From contig NZ_NIDE01000003.1 of assembly GCF_002197845.1 (NCBI RefSeq), positions 62,001 to 126,000 on the forward strand: a stretch of 64,000 nucleotides of DNA. Direction: 5' to 3'. Under the pieces are notes generated by a model. It had not been told where the DNA came from, ran no database searches, and worked only from the letters and a program-made list of their open reading frames with translations. Shown piece by piece: positions 1-7,505 of the stretch. Origin of the DNA: Fimbriiglobus ruber. Lineage in GTDB: Bacteria > Planctomycetota > Planctomycetia > Gemmatales > Gemmataceae. The position numbers were made by a program, and so were the translations under genes. Every line of letters begins with the position of its first letter. The stretch's first letter is position 1.

Positions 1-189
1 CCCGCGTTCTCGAACAACGACGCATCAAAAGTCAATAGTGACAGCGGTAGCATTGCGTCTCCACCTTCCTGCATCCCTTCGCTCCCCCGGAATTACCCGG
101 CTCCCACGCTACTATGGATGCTCTGACTCCGGACGAGAACCCGGCCCGACTTCGCGTCGATGACTTTTTTTCTCGCCACTCCGTTTCCG

Positions 190-915
190 TCAGTCGTGGG
201 TATTGGTGAAAATCAACTCGTTGCAAGCTGCCGCGACCGCCGCCACGTGAGACGTGGTCGGTTCCCAGCAGCAAACCGCCCACGCACTCATGGTCTCGGG
301 CGGTCCGACGACGGCCGGCCGGTCTCTGGGGTCGAGATCCACTACCGCCCGATCCAGACCGCGGATCCCGCACCCGAGGCCCTTCAACACGGCTTCCTTG
401 CAAGTCCACCCGCGTAGAAAACCGGCCGGCTGCAACTCCCCGGGAAGGTTTTGATACTGCTTCCGTTCGGCCGGCGCGAAGTACCTCTCGACTAACCCGT
501 CCGCGTTCGCGACAGTCCGTCTAAACTCCACGTCGACGCCGACGCGCACTCCCGCCACGGCAAAAACCGCGACGCCGTCCGTATGGCTGATGTTGAACAG
601 CAACCCCCTGCCCCCTTCGCCCAGCGCGGGCTTCCCGTCCGGTTCGACCGTGATCGGCACGTCGCCCGGCGCCACACCCGTGTAAGCCCCGAGGAGCCCT
701 CTCAGCAACCCGCGACCGCACAGGAATTGATCCCTGGCCCGGGCGTGCGTGTACCGTTCCGCCCGTTTCCGTTCGTCGGCGACTAACACCGTCGCGAATT
801 CGTCCGGGCGCACTTCCAGGGTGTCGAACGGGGCCTGCCACACGTGGACTTCGTTCGCCGGAAGAACCAGCGGCGCGACTGGTAGCTTGGTCAGCGTGCG
901 GACGACGACGTGCAT
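190..915 (-). CDS. 4'-phosphopantetheinyl transferase, Sfp/Gsp type
   Basis: This 241-residue protein should transfer the phosphopantetheine arm of coenzyme A to a serine of acyl, peptidyl or polyketide carrier proteins in the cytoplasm. The family signatures are visible: FNISHTDG at about residues 107-114, the Mg-binding GVDVE at 126-130 (Asp128, Glu130) and WTCKEAVLKGLG at 170-181. Length matches the long Sfp/Gsp class rather than the short AcpS class. I chose the ATG at 915; an in-frame ATG at 975 would overlap the start region of the divergent gene. No carrier protein or synthase lies nearby, so the target is unknown. The 69-bp gap 916-984 must hold the promoters of both divergent genes. 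Confidence 0.88.
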   Translation of the reverse strand: MHVVVRTLTKLPVAPLVLPANEVHVWQAPFDTLEVRPDEFATVLVADERKRAERYTHARARDQFLCGRGLLRGLLGAYTGVAPGDVPITVEPDGKPALGEGGRGLLFNISHTDGVAVFAVAGVRVGVDVEFRRTVANADGLVERYFAPAERKQYQNLPGELQPAGFLRGWTCKEAVLKGLGCGIRGLDRAVVDLDPRDRPAVVGPPETMSAWAVCCWEPTTSHVAAVAAACNELIFTNTHD

Positions 916-984
916 CAGGTAAGACCACAGCCGGAGGCGGGTTGGGGTTGCGACTCCGCGGCGCGAACGGTACACCCTGTCGCC

Positions 985-1989
985 ATGTACCCGATCTTAG
1001 CGGCCCTCCTACTCGGGGCCACACCCGCACCGCCCGAGACCGCCACGCTCGTCGCCGTGGCGGCGACCGTGGACCGCGGCGACGTGCGTACCGGGCCGCC
1101 GCTGACGCACAAGTTTGAACTGGTCCACCGCGGCACGTCCGGCGCGGTCGAGATCACCGGCGTGGAAACCGGATGCGGCTGCCTGAAGTCGACCGTGAGT
1201 CGACCCGTTCTTCGACCCGGAGAGCGGTCGGAAATCACGCTCGCGGTCAGCACCCTGACCCAACCGCCCGGGCCGAACGCGTGGCGGGCCGTCGTCCACT
1301 TCCGCCCGGTCGCGCAATCCGGCCCGCCAGTGGTTTCGCCCGACGAGCAGATCGAGCTAAAGGTGACGGCGACGTTGATTCGCGAGGTCTTCGTGACCCC
1401 GCCGGCGCTGGCTGTGTCGACCGCGGGCGCCGTCACCCGAACAATCACGGTCACAGATCGCCGACCCATACCGCTGACCGTCACATCGGTCTCGACGACG
1501 AGCCCCTTTTTAACGGCCAGCCTCCACTCGCCCGCAACCGACGCCGGTGCGCAAAACCAGGTCGTCGACTTGACCGTGACCGACCGCTTCCCGACCGGCG
1601 AGACTGACGAAACCGTGGTCCTGAACACGACAGACCCCGCCTGTCGGGAGTTGCGTGTCCCGGTCCGCGTAACCAAGCGTCTGGTCGGGGCCGTCGTGGT
1701 CGTGCCCGAGGCTCCGACTGTCCGATTCGTCCGCGGCCAGACCGAAGCCTCGACTTTGGCACACGTTCGCATCCCCGGTGGCGGGTTGGTCCGGGTCGAG
1801 CGGGTCGAATGCGCGAACCCGGCCGTGAGTGCCAGATGGTCTCAGGACGCCGGCCCGGTTGCCACCGTCCGCTTCGTCGTGACCGCGGACAAAGTCGCGC
1901 CGCAAGGTGGCCGGGCGGACGTCCGAATGATTTTGGCGACCCCGCCCGGCGAAGTCGTGACCGTCCCGCTCGTGTGGACAGTGCCATGA
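985..1989 (+). CDS. DUF1573 domain secreted protein
   Basis: A 334-residue protein that begins with a short hydrophobic segment (MYPILAALLLGATPA), read as a signal peptide, so it probably acts outside the cytoplasmic membrane. Residues 23-120 match the DUF1573 pattern, including the diagnostic cysteines in ETGCGCLKS (Cys64 and Cys66). The rest is beta-rich and resembles Ig-like repeats. The family is common in Bacteroidetes and Planctomycetes and has no proven function. The start at 985 was preferred to the upstream in-frame ATG at 910, because 910 would add a non-hydrophobic leader and overlap the divergent transferase gene. Confidence 0.8.
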   Translation: MYPILAALLLGATPAPPETATLVAVAATVDRGDVRTGPPLTHKFELVHRGTSGAVEITGVETGCGCLKSTVSRPVLRPGERSEITLAVSTLTQPPGPNAWRAVVHFRPVAQSGPPVVSPDEQIELKVTATLIREVFVTPPALAVSTAGAVTRTITVTDRRPIPLTVTSVSTTSPFLTASLHSPATDAGAQNQVVDLTVTDRFPTGETDETVVLNTTDPACRELRVPVRVTKRLVGAVVVVPEAPTVRFVRGQTEASTLAHVRIPGGGLVRVERVECANPAVSARWSQDAGPVATVRFVVTADKVAPQGGRADVRMILATPPGEVVTVPLVWTVP

Positions 1990-2084
1990 CGAATGGCAGC
2001 CGCGATTGACCGTGTAAACACGGACCCCTACTTTGATTTTAGGGGAGTGCGGTCCCCGGAACGGGTGACCGGCGGAGCCTAGAA

Positions 2085-2792
2085 GTGAGCGACGAACGAC
2101 AGAGTGATCCCGACTCCCGTCTCTCCCGGGCCACGGCACAACGACTGAGTCAGTACCTCCGCTGCCTGGGTTCGTCGGGAACCCGGGGTAGTGGCCCTAT
2201 TTCCAGTGAGGAACTGGCCCTGGCGGTCGGCGTGAGTGCGGCCCAGGTGCGGCGGGATTTGGCCGCACTGGGGCACCTGGGACAGCGGGGAGTGGGGTAC
2301 GATACTCCCGCGCTGGAAACGGCGATCCGAAAAACGCTCGGCATCGACCGAGAGTGGCGCGCGGTGTTGGTCGGCGTCGGTAATCTCGCCCGCGCGTTGT
2401 TGCGATACCGCGGCTTTCGCGACCAGGGATTTGTCATCGTCGGGCTGTTCGATAGCGACCCGCACAAGGTGGGGCAGCCGGTGGAGGGGTTAACGGTCGA
2501 GCCGGTTTCGGCGATACCGACCCGCGTCTCCACCGCGCGCGTCGAACTGGGCATACTAACCGTGCCGTCCGAACCCGCCCAAAGCGTCGCGGACGCGCTG
2601 GTAGCCGCGGGCGTGAAGGGGTTGTTGAATTTCGCACCGGTTTTATTGCGAACGCCGCCAGCCGTGCGCGTCGTCACCGTCGATTTGGCAATCCAACTCG
2701 AACAGCTCGCGTTCCTCGTGCAACTACGCGACCCGCCGTCTGCTGAAAAACTCGTCCCAGAATGGGTTGAGAAGTCGCCCCCCACTCGCTAG
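2085..2792 (+). CDS. rex: redox-sensing transcriptional repressor Rex
   Basis: A 235-residue homologue of Rex, which binds operators when NADH is low and is released when NADH is high, controlling fermentation and respiration genes. The N-terminal winged helix is clear (about residues 40-72, ending in GQRGVGY as in known Rex proteins). The Rossmann NAD(H) domain shows GVGNLARAL at 97-105 and the acidic FDSDPHKVG at 122-130. Length is slightly over the usual 210 residues because of a 20-residue N-terminal extension. The start is GTG. It is followed by a good hairpin (2877-2911) and appears to be monocistronic. I see no Rex operator with certainty in front of it. Confidence 0.93.
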   Translation: MSDERQSDPDSRLSRATAQRLSQYLRCLGSSGTRGSGPISSEELALAVGVSAAQVRRDLAALGHLGQRGVGYDTPALETAIRKTLGIDREWRAVLVGVGNLARALLRYRGFRDQGFVIVGLFDSDPHKVGQPVEGLTVEPVSAIPTRVSTARVELGILTVPSEPAQSVADALVAAGVKGLLNFAPVLLRTPPAVRVVTVDLAIQLEQLAFLVQLRDPPSAEKLVPEWVEKSPPTR

Positions 2793-2876
2793 AAGGTGCA
2801 TCGCATTACCCGGCAGCGTAACGGTAGCACAAGAGATTTTGGTAATCTAAGGCCACGAAAACCAATCAAATGCTAG

Positions 2877-2911
2877 TGCCGCAAGTCACAGGATTTGCGG
2901 CATTCTTGTTT
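2877..2911 (+). terminator. Rho-independent-like terminator after rex
   Basis: TGCCGCAA (2877-2884) pairs with TTGCGGCA (2895-2902) across a 10-base loop, followed by the T-rich TTCTTGTTTA. It lies 85 bp beyond the rex stop codon. Confidence 0.65.
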
Positions 2912-2949
2912 AGTAAACCTACCGGTTTGCGGCTCTGAGGAAACCTAAG

Positions 2950-3153
2950 TTACGTAGTCCATGCGACCGTTCCGCCGTCTTTCACCTTCGCGAACGGTTT
3001 CTCCCCGATCCGCTTTTCCACGAACCCGCTGAAGTCGCTGCTCGCGTTCGGCCGGAGTTTCCCGAGCTGACTTTCGAGATCCGGATTCCGTCTCCCACCT
3101 CGGACGGCCGTTCTGGTGCCCGGCTCCCTACAATTCACCCCGTGGCCCCGCAA
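2950..3153 (-). pseudogene. possible gene remnant, unknown family
   Basis: An open frame of 67 codons on the minus strand. The last 40 codons (ending ...VKDGGTVAWTT) have strongly GC-biased third positions like the real genes here, which suggests past or present coding. The upstream part is arginine/glycine-rich and looks non-coding. It could be the C-terminal remnant of a larger gene or a small independent gene. I do not recognise a family. Confidence 0.25.
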
Positions 3154-3170
3154 GCACCGAGGTTTTTGAA

Positions 3171-4415
3171 GTGAGTGTCAAGATCCCGATCGTCGGCGTC
3201 GGTCCGGACGGGCTGGCCGGGTTGACCGCCCGCAGCCGCGATCACCTGACGGCGGCGGAAGTCGTGTTCGGGTCCGACGCCGCGTTGCGCCTGCTGCCCG
3301 AATTGACGGCCGAGCGCGTCCGCATCGGGTCCGACCTGCCGGAAGTCGTCGAGAAATTGAAGGCCGGTCTCGGGACCAAGCGGATGGTCGTCGCGGCGAT
3401 CGGTGACCCGCTGTTCTACGGGACGGCCCGGTATCTTTGCGACAAAGTCGGGGTCGACCTGTTCGAGGTGGTTCCGCACGTCAGCAGTATGCAACTCGCG
3501 TTCGCCCGGCTCAAAGAAACGTGGGAAGAGGCGTACCTGACCGACCTCTCGGCGAAGGTACTGACCGACGTGGTGGACAAGATCCGGTCGGCCGAGACGG
3601 TCGGCTTGTTCACGAGCGACGAGTACCCGCCGAACCGCGTCGCCCGCGAACTCCTCGCCCGCGGCATCGACTACTTCAAGGCGTTCGTGTGTGAAAATCT
3701 CGGCGGCAAGGACGAACGGATCACCCAAGGAGAGTTAGCGGAGGTGCAGGATCTGCGGTTCAGCCCGCTGAACGTGATGATCCTCCGCCGTAAGCCGAAT
3801 CGCCCGGACTCTCCCCGTGGCGTGTCGCGCCTCGGGCGCTTCGGAAACCCGGACGAGGTCTTCGCCCAGAGCCGGCCGAAGACCGGGCTCATCACCCAGG
3901 CCGAAGTCCGCGCCGTCGCCCTGGCGCAAATGGACCTGCAACCCGGCGACGTGGCCTGGGACGTTGGGGCGGGGTCTGGGTCGGTCGCGATCGAAATGGC
4001 CCAGCTCGTCACGCCCGGGGTCGCGTATGCCATTGAGCAAGACTCGGCCGACTTTCACCTCATCGTGGCCAACGCCGAGACATTTGGCGTGAAGAACGTC
4101 AAGCCGGTGTTCGGCACCGCCCCGGCCGTGTTCGCCGGCCTTCCGGCCCCGGACGCGGTATTCGTTGGCGGGAACGGGGGTGAGGTCGCCCGTCTGCTCG
4201 AAGCCGCGTTCGCCGCCCTTCGCCCCGGCGGCCGGTTGGTGTCGAACGTCGGCACCCTGGAGATGATCTCGGCCACTTACGCAATCCTGAAACGCCTGAG
4301 CCCGACGGTCGACGTCCTCCTCATGAACCTCGCCCGCGGCGTCGAGCAATTAGAAAGCCTGCGCTTCGAAGCCGTCAACCCGACGGTTCTACTGCGGGTG
4401 CGGAAGCCAGGGTAA
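3171..4415 (+). CDS. cobL: precorrin-6Y C5,15-methyltransferase (CbiE-CbiT fusion)
   Basis: A 414-residue bifunctional enzyme of corrin-ring (vitamin B12) synthesis. It methylates C5 and C15 of precorrin-6Y or the cobalt analogue and removes the acetate carboxyl at C12, using S-adenosylmethionine. The N-terminal CbiE half shows GVGPDG at residues 9-14 and AIGDPLFYG at 76-84. The C-terminal CbiT half starts near 236 and shows the SAM-binding DVGAGSGSVAIE at 264-275. Length fits CobL-type fusions. The start is GTG at 3171. No other cobalamin gene is present in the window, so the pathway must be encoded elsewhere. Confidence 0.92.
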   Translation: MSVKIPIVGVGPDGLAGLTARSRDHLTAAEVVFGSDAALRLLPELTAERVRIGSDLPEVVEKLKAGLGTKRMVVAAIGDPLFYGTARYLCDKVGVDLFEVVPHVSSMQLAFARLKETWEEAYLTDLSAKVLTDVVDKIRSAETVGLFTSDEYPPNRVARELLARGIDYFKAFVCENLGGKDERITQGELAEVQDLRFSPLNVMILRRKPNRPDSPRGVSRLGRFGNPDEVFAQSRPKTGLITQAEVRAVALAQMDLQPGDVAWDVGAGSGSVAIEMAQLVTPGVAYAIEQDSADFHLIVANAETFGVKNVKPVFGTAPAVFAGLPAPDAVFVGGNGGEVARLLEAAFAALRPGGRLVSNVGTLEMISATYAILKRLSPTVDVLLMNLARGVEQLESLRFEAVNPTVLLRVRKPG

Positions 4416-4457
4416 ACGCCCGTAAGCCTCGGAACCGATTGAACCGAATGCCGAGGC

Positions 4458-5483
4458 TTACATTAACTCGCGCAACTCCTCGGCCGCGCGTTCCGGCGGG
4501 ACCGCGTTGATGAACCACCCGCTGCCCCACTCGAAGCCGGCCGCGCGGGCCGTTCGCGGGGCGATTTCGATGTGCCAGTGGTAGTGCGGCAGGGCGGCCG
4601 ACCGAGCCGGTCCGGTGTGCAAATAGTAGTTGTAAGCCGGACTACGAAGTACCCGATCGAGACCGGCCAGCACCCGTCTCATCAACCCGGCCAACTCACC
4701 CGCCCGGATGTCGGTGAGCGTCTCATATCGGCTGTCGTGCTCTTTCGGCAAGACCCAGGTTTCGTAAGCGAATCGCGGGGCGAACGGCGCGAGCGCGATG
4801 AAGTGTGTGGACTCGGCGACCACCCGTCGGCCGTCGGCCAGGTCCCGTGCGATGATGTCGCAGAACACGCAGCGTCCTTCGCGCGTGTAGTAGGCATTCG
4901 CACCGGCCAGTTCGGCGACGACCGCGTCCGGGACCATCGGCGTGGCGACAATTTGCGAGTGCAGGTGGGCGAGCGACGCCCCGGCTTCCGCCCCCACGTT
5001 CTTGAAAACCGTGACGTATTCGCACCGTGGATCGCTCGAAAGAGCCGCGACTCGGTCCCGGTACGCCAGAAGCACGTCGCGGAACTCGTCGTCGGACAAC
5101 GCGACCGGATCTGACACGTGCCGGGCGCACTCGATCACCACTTCGTGGCGGCCGAAGCCCGGGCGGGCTTCAAAAAATGTGTCGCGGCTCTTGGCCACCA
5201 CCTCAGCGATCGGGCGGACCGCCGGGAATTTATTCGGCACGACCCGCAGCCGCCATCCCGGCCCGTCCGGGACCGTGTCCGGGGCGCGTAGGGCGTAGGT
5301 TTCGTGGGGCGTGTCGTGTTCCATGCCCTCGCAAAAAGGGCACTCGGCCCGGCCGTCGGCGTCGCGGTGGTGGGGTTCGGCGTGGGCGAGCGTCATCGGG
5401 CGCGCGGACCGCTCCGGCGCGATAACGACCCACCGACCGGACACGGGGTCGCGGCGGTATTCCGGCAGTGCGGCGTCAGACAT
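4458..5483 (-). CDS. galT: galactose-1-phosphate uridylyltransferase
   Basis: A 341-residue member of the GalT branch of the HIT superfamily, expected to exchange UMP between UDP-glucose and galactose-1-phosphate in the Leloir pathway. Metal-site cysteine pairs are visible at CPFC (48-51) and CVFC (205-208). The active-site segment reads AHLHSQI, with His173 and His175 where classical GalT has His-Pro-His, so the middle proline is leucine. A second histidine cluster, PHYHWHIEI, lies at 299-307. The related ADP-glucose phosphorylases also vary at the middle position, so exact substrate specificity is less certain than the family. It is convergent with cobL (42-bp gap). No other Leloir gene is adjacent. 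Confidence 0.85.
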   Translation of the reverse strand: MSDAALPEYRRDPVSGRWVVIAPERSARPMTLAHAEPHHRDADGRAECPFCEGMEHDTPHETYALRAPDTVPDGPGWRLRVVPNKFPAVRPIAEVVAKSRDTFFEARPGFGRHEVVIECARHVSDPVALSDDEFRDVLLAYRDRVAALSSDPRCEYVTVFKNVGAEAGASLAHLHSQIVATPMVPDAVVAELAGANAYYTREGRCVFCDIIARDLADGRRVVAESTHFIALAPFAPRFAYETWVLPKEHDSRYETLTDIRAGELAGLMRRVLAGLDRVLRSPAYNYYLHTGPARSAALPHYHWHIEIAPRTARAAGFEWGSGWFINAVPPERAAEELRELM

Positions 5484-5709
5484 GCGGTTATTGTGTGCGG
5501 CGAGAGGCGGTTCGTCTCGATACGGGCGATTGACCCGGACACCCGAGCTTTTTCACCCTACTACGACCGGACCAGAGCAAGAGACTTCGTCATCGTCCCC
5601 CGGTTGCGAAGGCGCCGCCGGCTTTCACCGACATCGCCCTCACAACCCCGGGCGCCCAGACACCCGGACGCGCACGATCTCTTCAAGTTGCCCGCGGGTC
5701 GAACGAAGG

Positions 5710-6477
5710 TTAGCCGACGATCCGGTCGTCCGACGGGCGCTTCGGCAACTTCACGATGAACGTCGATCCCTTCCCGACCACACTCTCGACCCGGATGCGG
5801 CCGTGGTGTTGTTCGATGATCTGCCGGCACACGCTCAGGCCCAAACCGGTGCCGCCGTGACCGTACTCGTCCGGGAGTTTGGTGGTGAAAAACGGCTCGA
5901 AAATCTGCCGCAAGTTCTCCGGCGCGATCCCCGAACCGGTGTCGGCCACCTTGATCTCGACCATATCGCCGACCGGGTTATCGCGCACTTCCAGCCTGAG
6001 GCGCCCGCCGTCCGGCATCGCCTGCCGGGCGTTGATGATCAGGTTGACCAGAATCTGCTCGATCTGGCCGGCCACGACCGTCGCCGTCGGGCGGCCGTGA
6101 AACCGCTTCTCGATCTGGATGCGGTGCTTGCTCAGATCCTTTTCCGTCAGGATCAAAACTTCCTCGACCAAATGCACCACGTCCGTCTGCTCGCGGTTGG
6201 ACGTCGTGTTCCGGGCGAACCCCAGCATGCTGTTCACGATCGCCGACGCCCGCTGGCCGCCCCGGAGGATCTTCTCGAACGCCTGCGTTTGCGACGCCGG
6301 CGTCTGGCCCCGCATGCCCATCTTCGCGTAATTGATGATCGTGGTGAGGATGTTGTTGAATTCGTGGGCGACGCTGGAAGCCAATTCGCCGACACTACTG
6401 AGCCGCTGGGCCTGCAACAATTGTTGCCGGAGAGTGTCGGTCTCGCTGGCCGGCGCCAACACCTCTTGCTCGATCAT
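5710..6477 (-). CDS. soluble histidine kinase without sensor domain
   Basis: A 255-residue two-component kinase made of little more than the catalytic core. It has a HisKA dimerisation helix with the phospho-accepting His38 in SSVAHEFNN, then a HATPase_c domain with N-box NLIINARQAM (145-154), G1 box ADTGSGIAP (178-186) and G2 box GGTGLGLS (208-215). There is no transmembrane segment or recognisable sensor, so it probably receives signals through a partner or a short coiled coil at residues 12-30. The frame remains open upstream to 7371, but that part is arginine-rich and antisense to the phosphatase gene. The ATG at 6477 is the credible start. No response regulator is adjacent. Confidence 0.85.
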   Translation of the reverse strand: MIEQEVLAPASETDTLRQQLLQAQRLSSVGELASSVAHEFNNILTTIINYAKMGMRGQTPASQTQAFEKILRGGQRASAIVNSMLGFARNTTSNREQTDVVHLVEEVLILTEKDLSKHRIQIEKRFHGRPTATVVAGQIEQILVNLIINARQAMPDGGRLRLEVRDNPVGDMVEIKVADTGSGIAPENLRQIFEPFFTTKLPDEYGHGGTGLGLSVCRQIIEQHHGRIRVESVVGKGSTFIVKLPKRPSDDRIVG

Positions 6478-6686
6478 CGCCGCCTCCCCTACTGTTTTGT
6501 CCCACCCCGGGTGTCCGCCCCGGCCCCGTTTCCGGGTCCCCCGCCGGGACGGCCACCGTACTTCGAGCCGGGAAGTGACTCCTGTGAAGAGGTATCGGTT
6601 GCTCCGTCCGCGACACTTCATCCGAACCGACCAATGCATTCCACGACGGCGAGAAAATTCGCGCTCAAGTTCCGGCGCGAGACTTC

Positions 6687-7364
6687 TCAAGCCTCGGATT
6701 TGTTCGCCAGGTTGCCTATCCCCGTCGGCAAGCCCGCGGACAGGGCGGCGACCTGTGGCGGCACGGTCAGGAGCCCGTCCGCGTGCCACACCCCGCCGGC
6801 CGGAATGAGATCGGACACCGCCAGGTTTGCGACCTTCCCGAGCTTCCCCCAGCCGGACACGTCCCACCCGTCGAGTACCGACAACAGCAAGGTTTTGCAC
6901 ACAACCCCGTGGGCGACCACGACCACCCGTCCGCCCGGGTAGGCGGTCGTCACCCTCTCCCACGCGGCCAGCAGCCGGACCTTGAGGTCGTCGAACGACT
7001 CGGCCCCCGGCGTGGTGTAGGCCGTGTCTCGGGCCGACCACCGGGTCACGGTCTCGGCCCACGGTCCCGCGTGCGCCGAAAACGATGTCCCGCACATCGC
7101 CCCGACGCGCCGCTCGTGGAGGTCGGGTTCGATGTGGTGCGGCACCCCGCACGCCGCCGCGATGGGGGCGGCCGTGTCGATCGCCCGCCGCATCCCGGAC
7201 GACACGACGACCGTTGGGGCGAGCGGGCGAAACCATTCGGCCCCCGCCGTCGCCTGTTGCCGGCCCAGCTCGCTGAGTCCGACGTCCGACTCGGCGCCGT
7301 GGAACACCGTCGGCGTGGCCGTCTCGGCGTGCCGGAGCAGCCAGACGCGGGAGGGTAACGACAT
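6687..7364 (-). CDS. histidine phosphatase family protein (phosphoglycerate mutase-like)
   Basis: A 225-residue cytoplasmic protein of the histidine phosphatase superfamily. The phospho-accepting motif LRHAET occurs at residues 10-15 (His12), SSGMRRA at 55-61 supplies the second arginine, Glu84 is a candidate acid and VVAHGVVCK at 150-157 supplies the second catalytic histidine (His152). The family covers phosphoglycerate mutases, alpha-ribazole phosphatase (CobC) and others, and sequence alone does not fix the substrate. A role in cobalamin synthesis is possible given cobL 2.3 kb away, but that is only an inference. It is divergent from the S41 gene, with a 141-bp promoter region between them. 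Confidence 0.82.
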   Translation of the reverse strand: MSLPSRVWLLRHAETATPTVFHGAESDVGLSELGRQQATAGAEWFRPLAPTVVVSSGMRRAIDTAAPIAAACGVPHHIEPDLHERRVGAMCGTSFSAHAGPWAETVTRWSARDTAYTTPGAESFDDLKVRLLAAWERVTTAYPGGRVVVVAHGVVCKTLLLSVLDGWDVSGWGKLGKVANLAVSDLIPAGGVWHADGLLTVPPQVAALSAGLPTGIGNLANKSEA

Positions 7365-7505
7365 GGGTCATCCGTTGGGTAAAAGAGATTCCGTCGCGGC
7401 CCGGCCGCCACGGGACATTCCGGGTTTGGCGTGCGGGGTCGGCCCCGTTTACACTTTACACTGGGAGTTGGTAGGTCGAGCTTCAACCCGTTCGAGGGTG
7501 AAACG

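Larger units (their letters stand above)
2793..3170. other. intergenic region between rex and cobL
   Basis: 378 bp between two co-oriented genes. It holds a tRNA(Gln)-like 5' half around 2803-2850 without a usable T-arm, a terminator-like hairpin at 2877-2911, and a minus-strand reading frame at 2950-3153 with GC-rich third positions but no recognisable family. I looked for a cobalamin riboswitch in front of the cobalamin gene and found no B12-box-like sequence. Confidence 0.6.

Noticed and set aside
2912-3170. Cobalamin riboswitch upstream of cobL
   Set aside because: No B12-box or matching core stem is present.
6478-7371. Upstream extension of the soluble histidine kinase to 553 residues
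   Set aside because: The added part is arginine/glycine-rich, lies antisense-frame to the phosphatase gene and has no family similarity. The ATG at 6477 begins the kinase.
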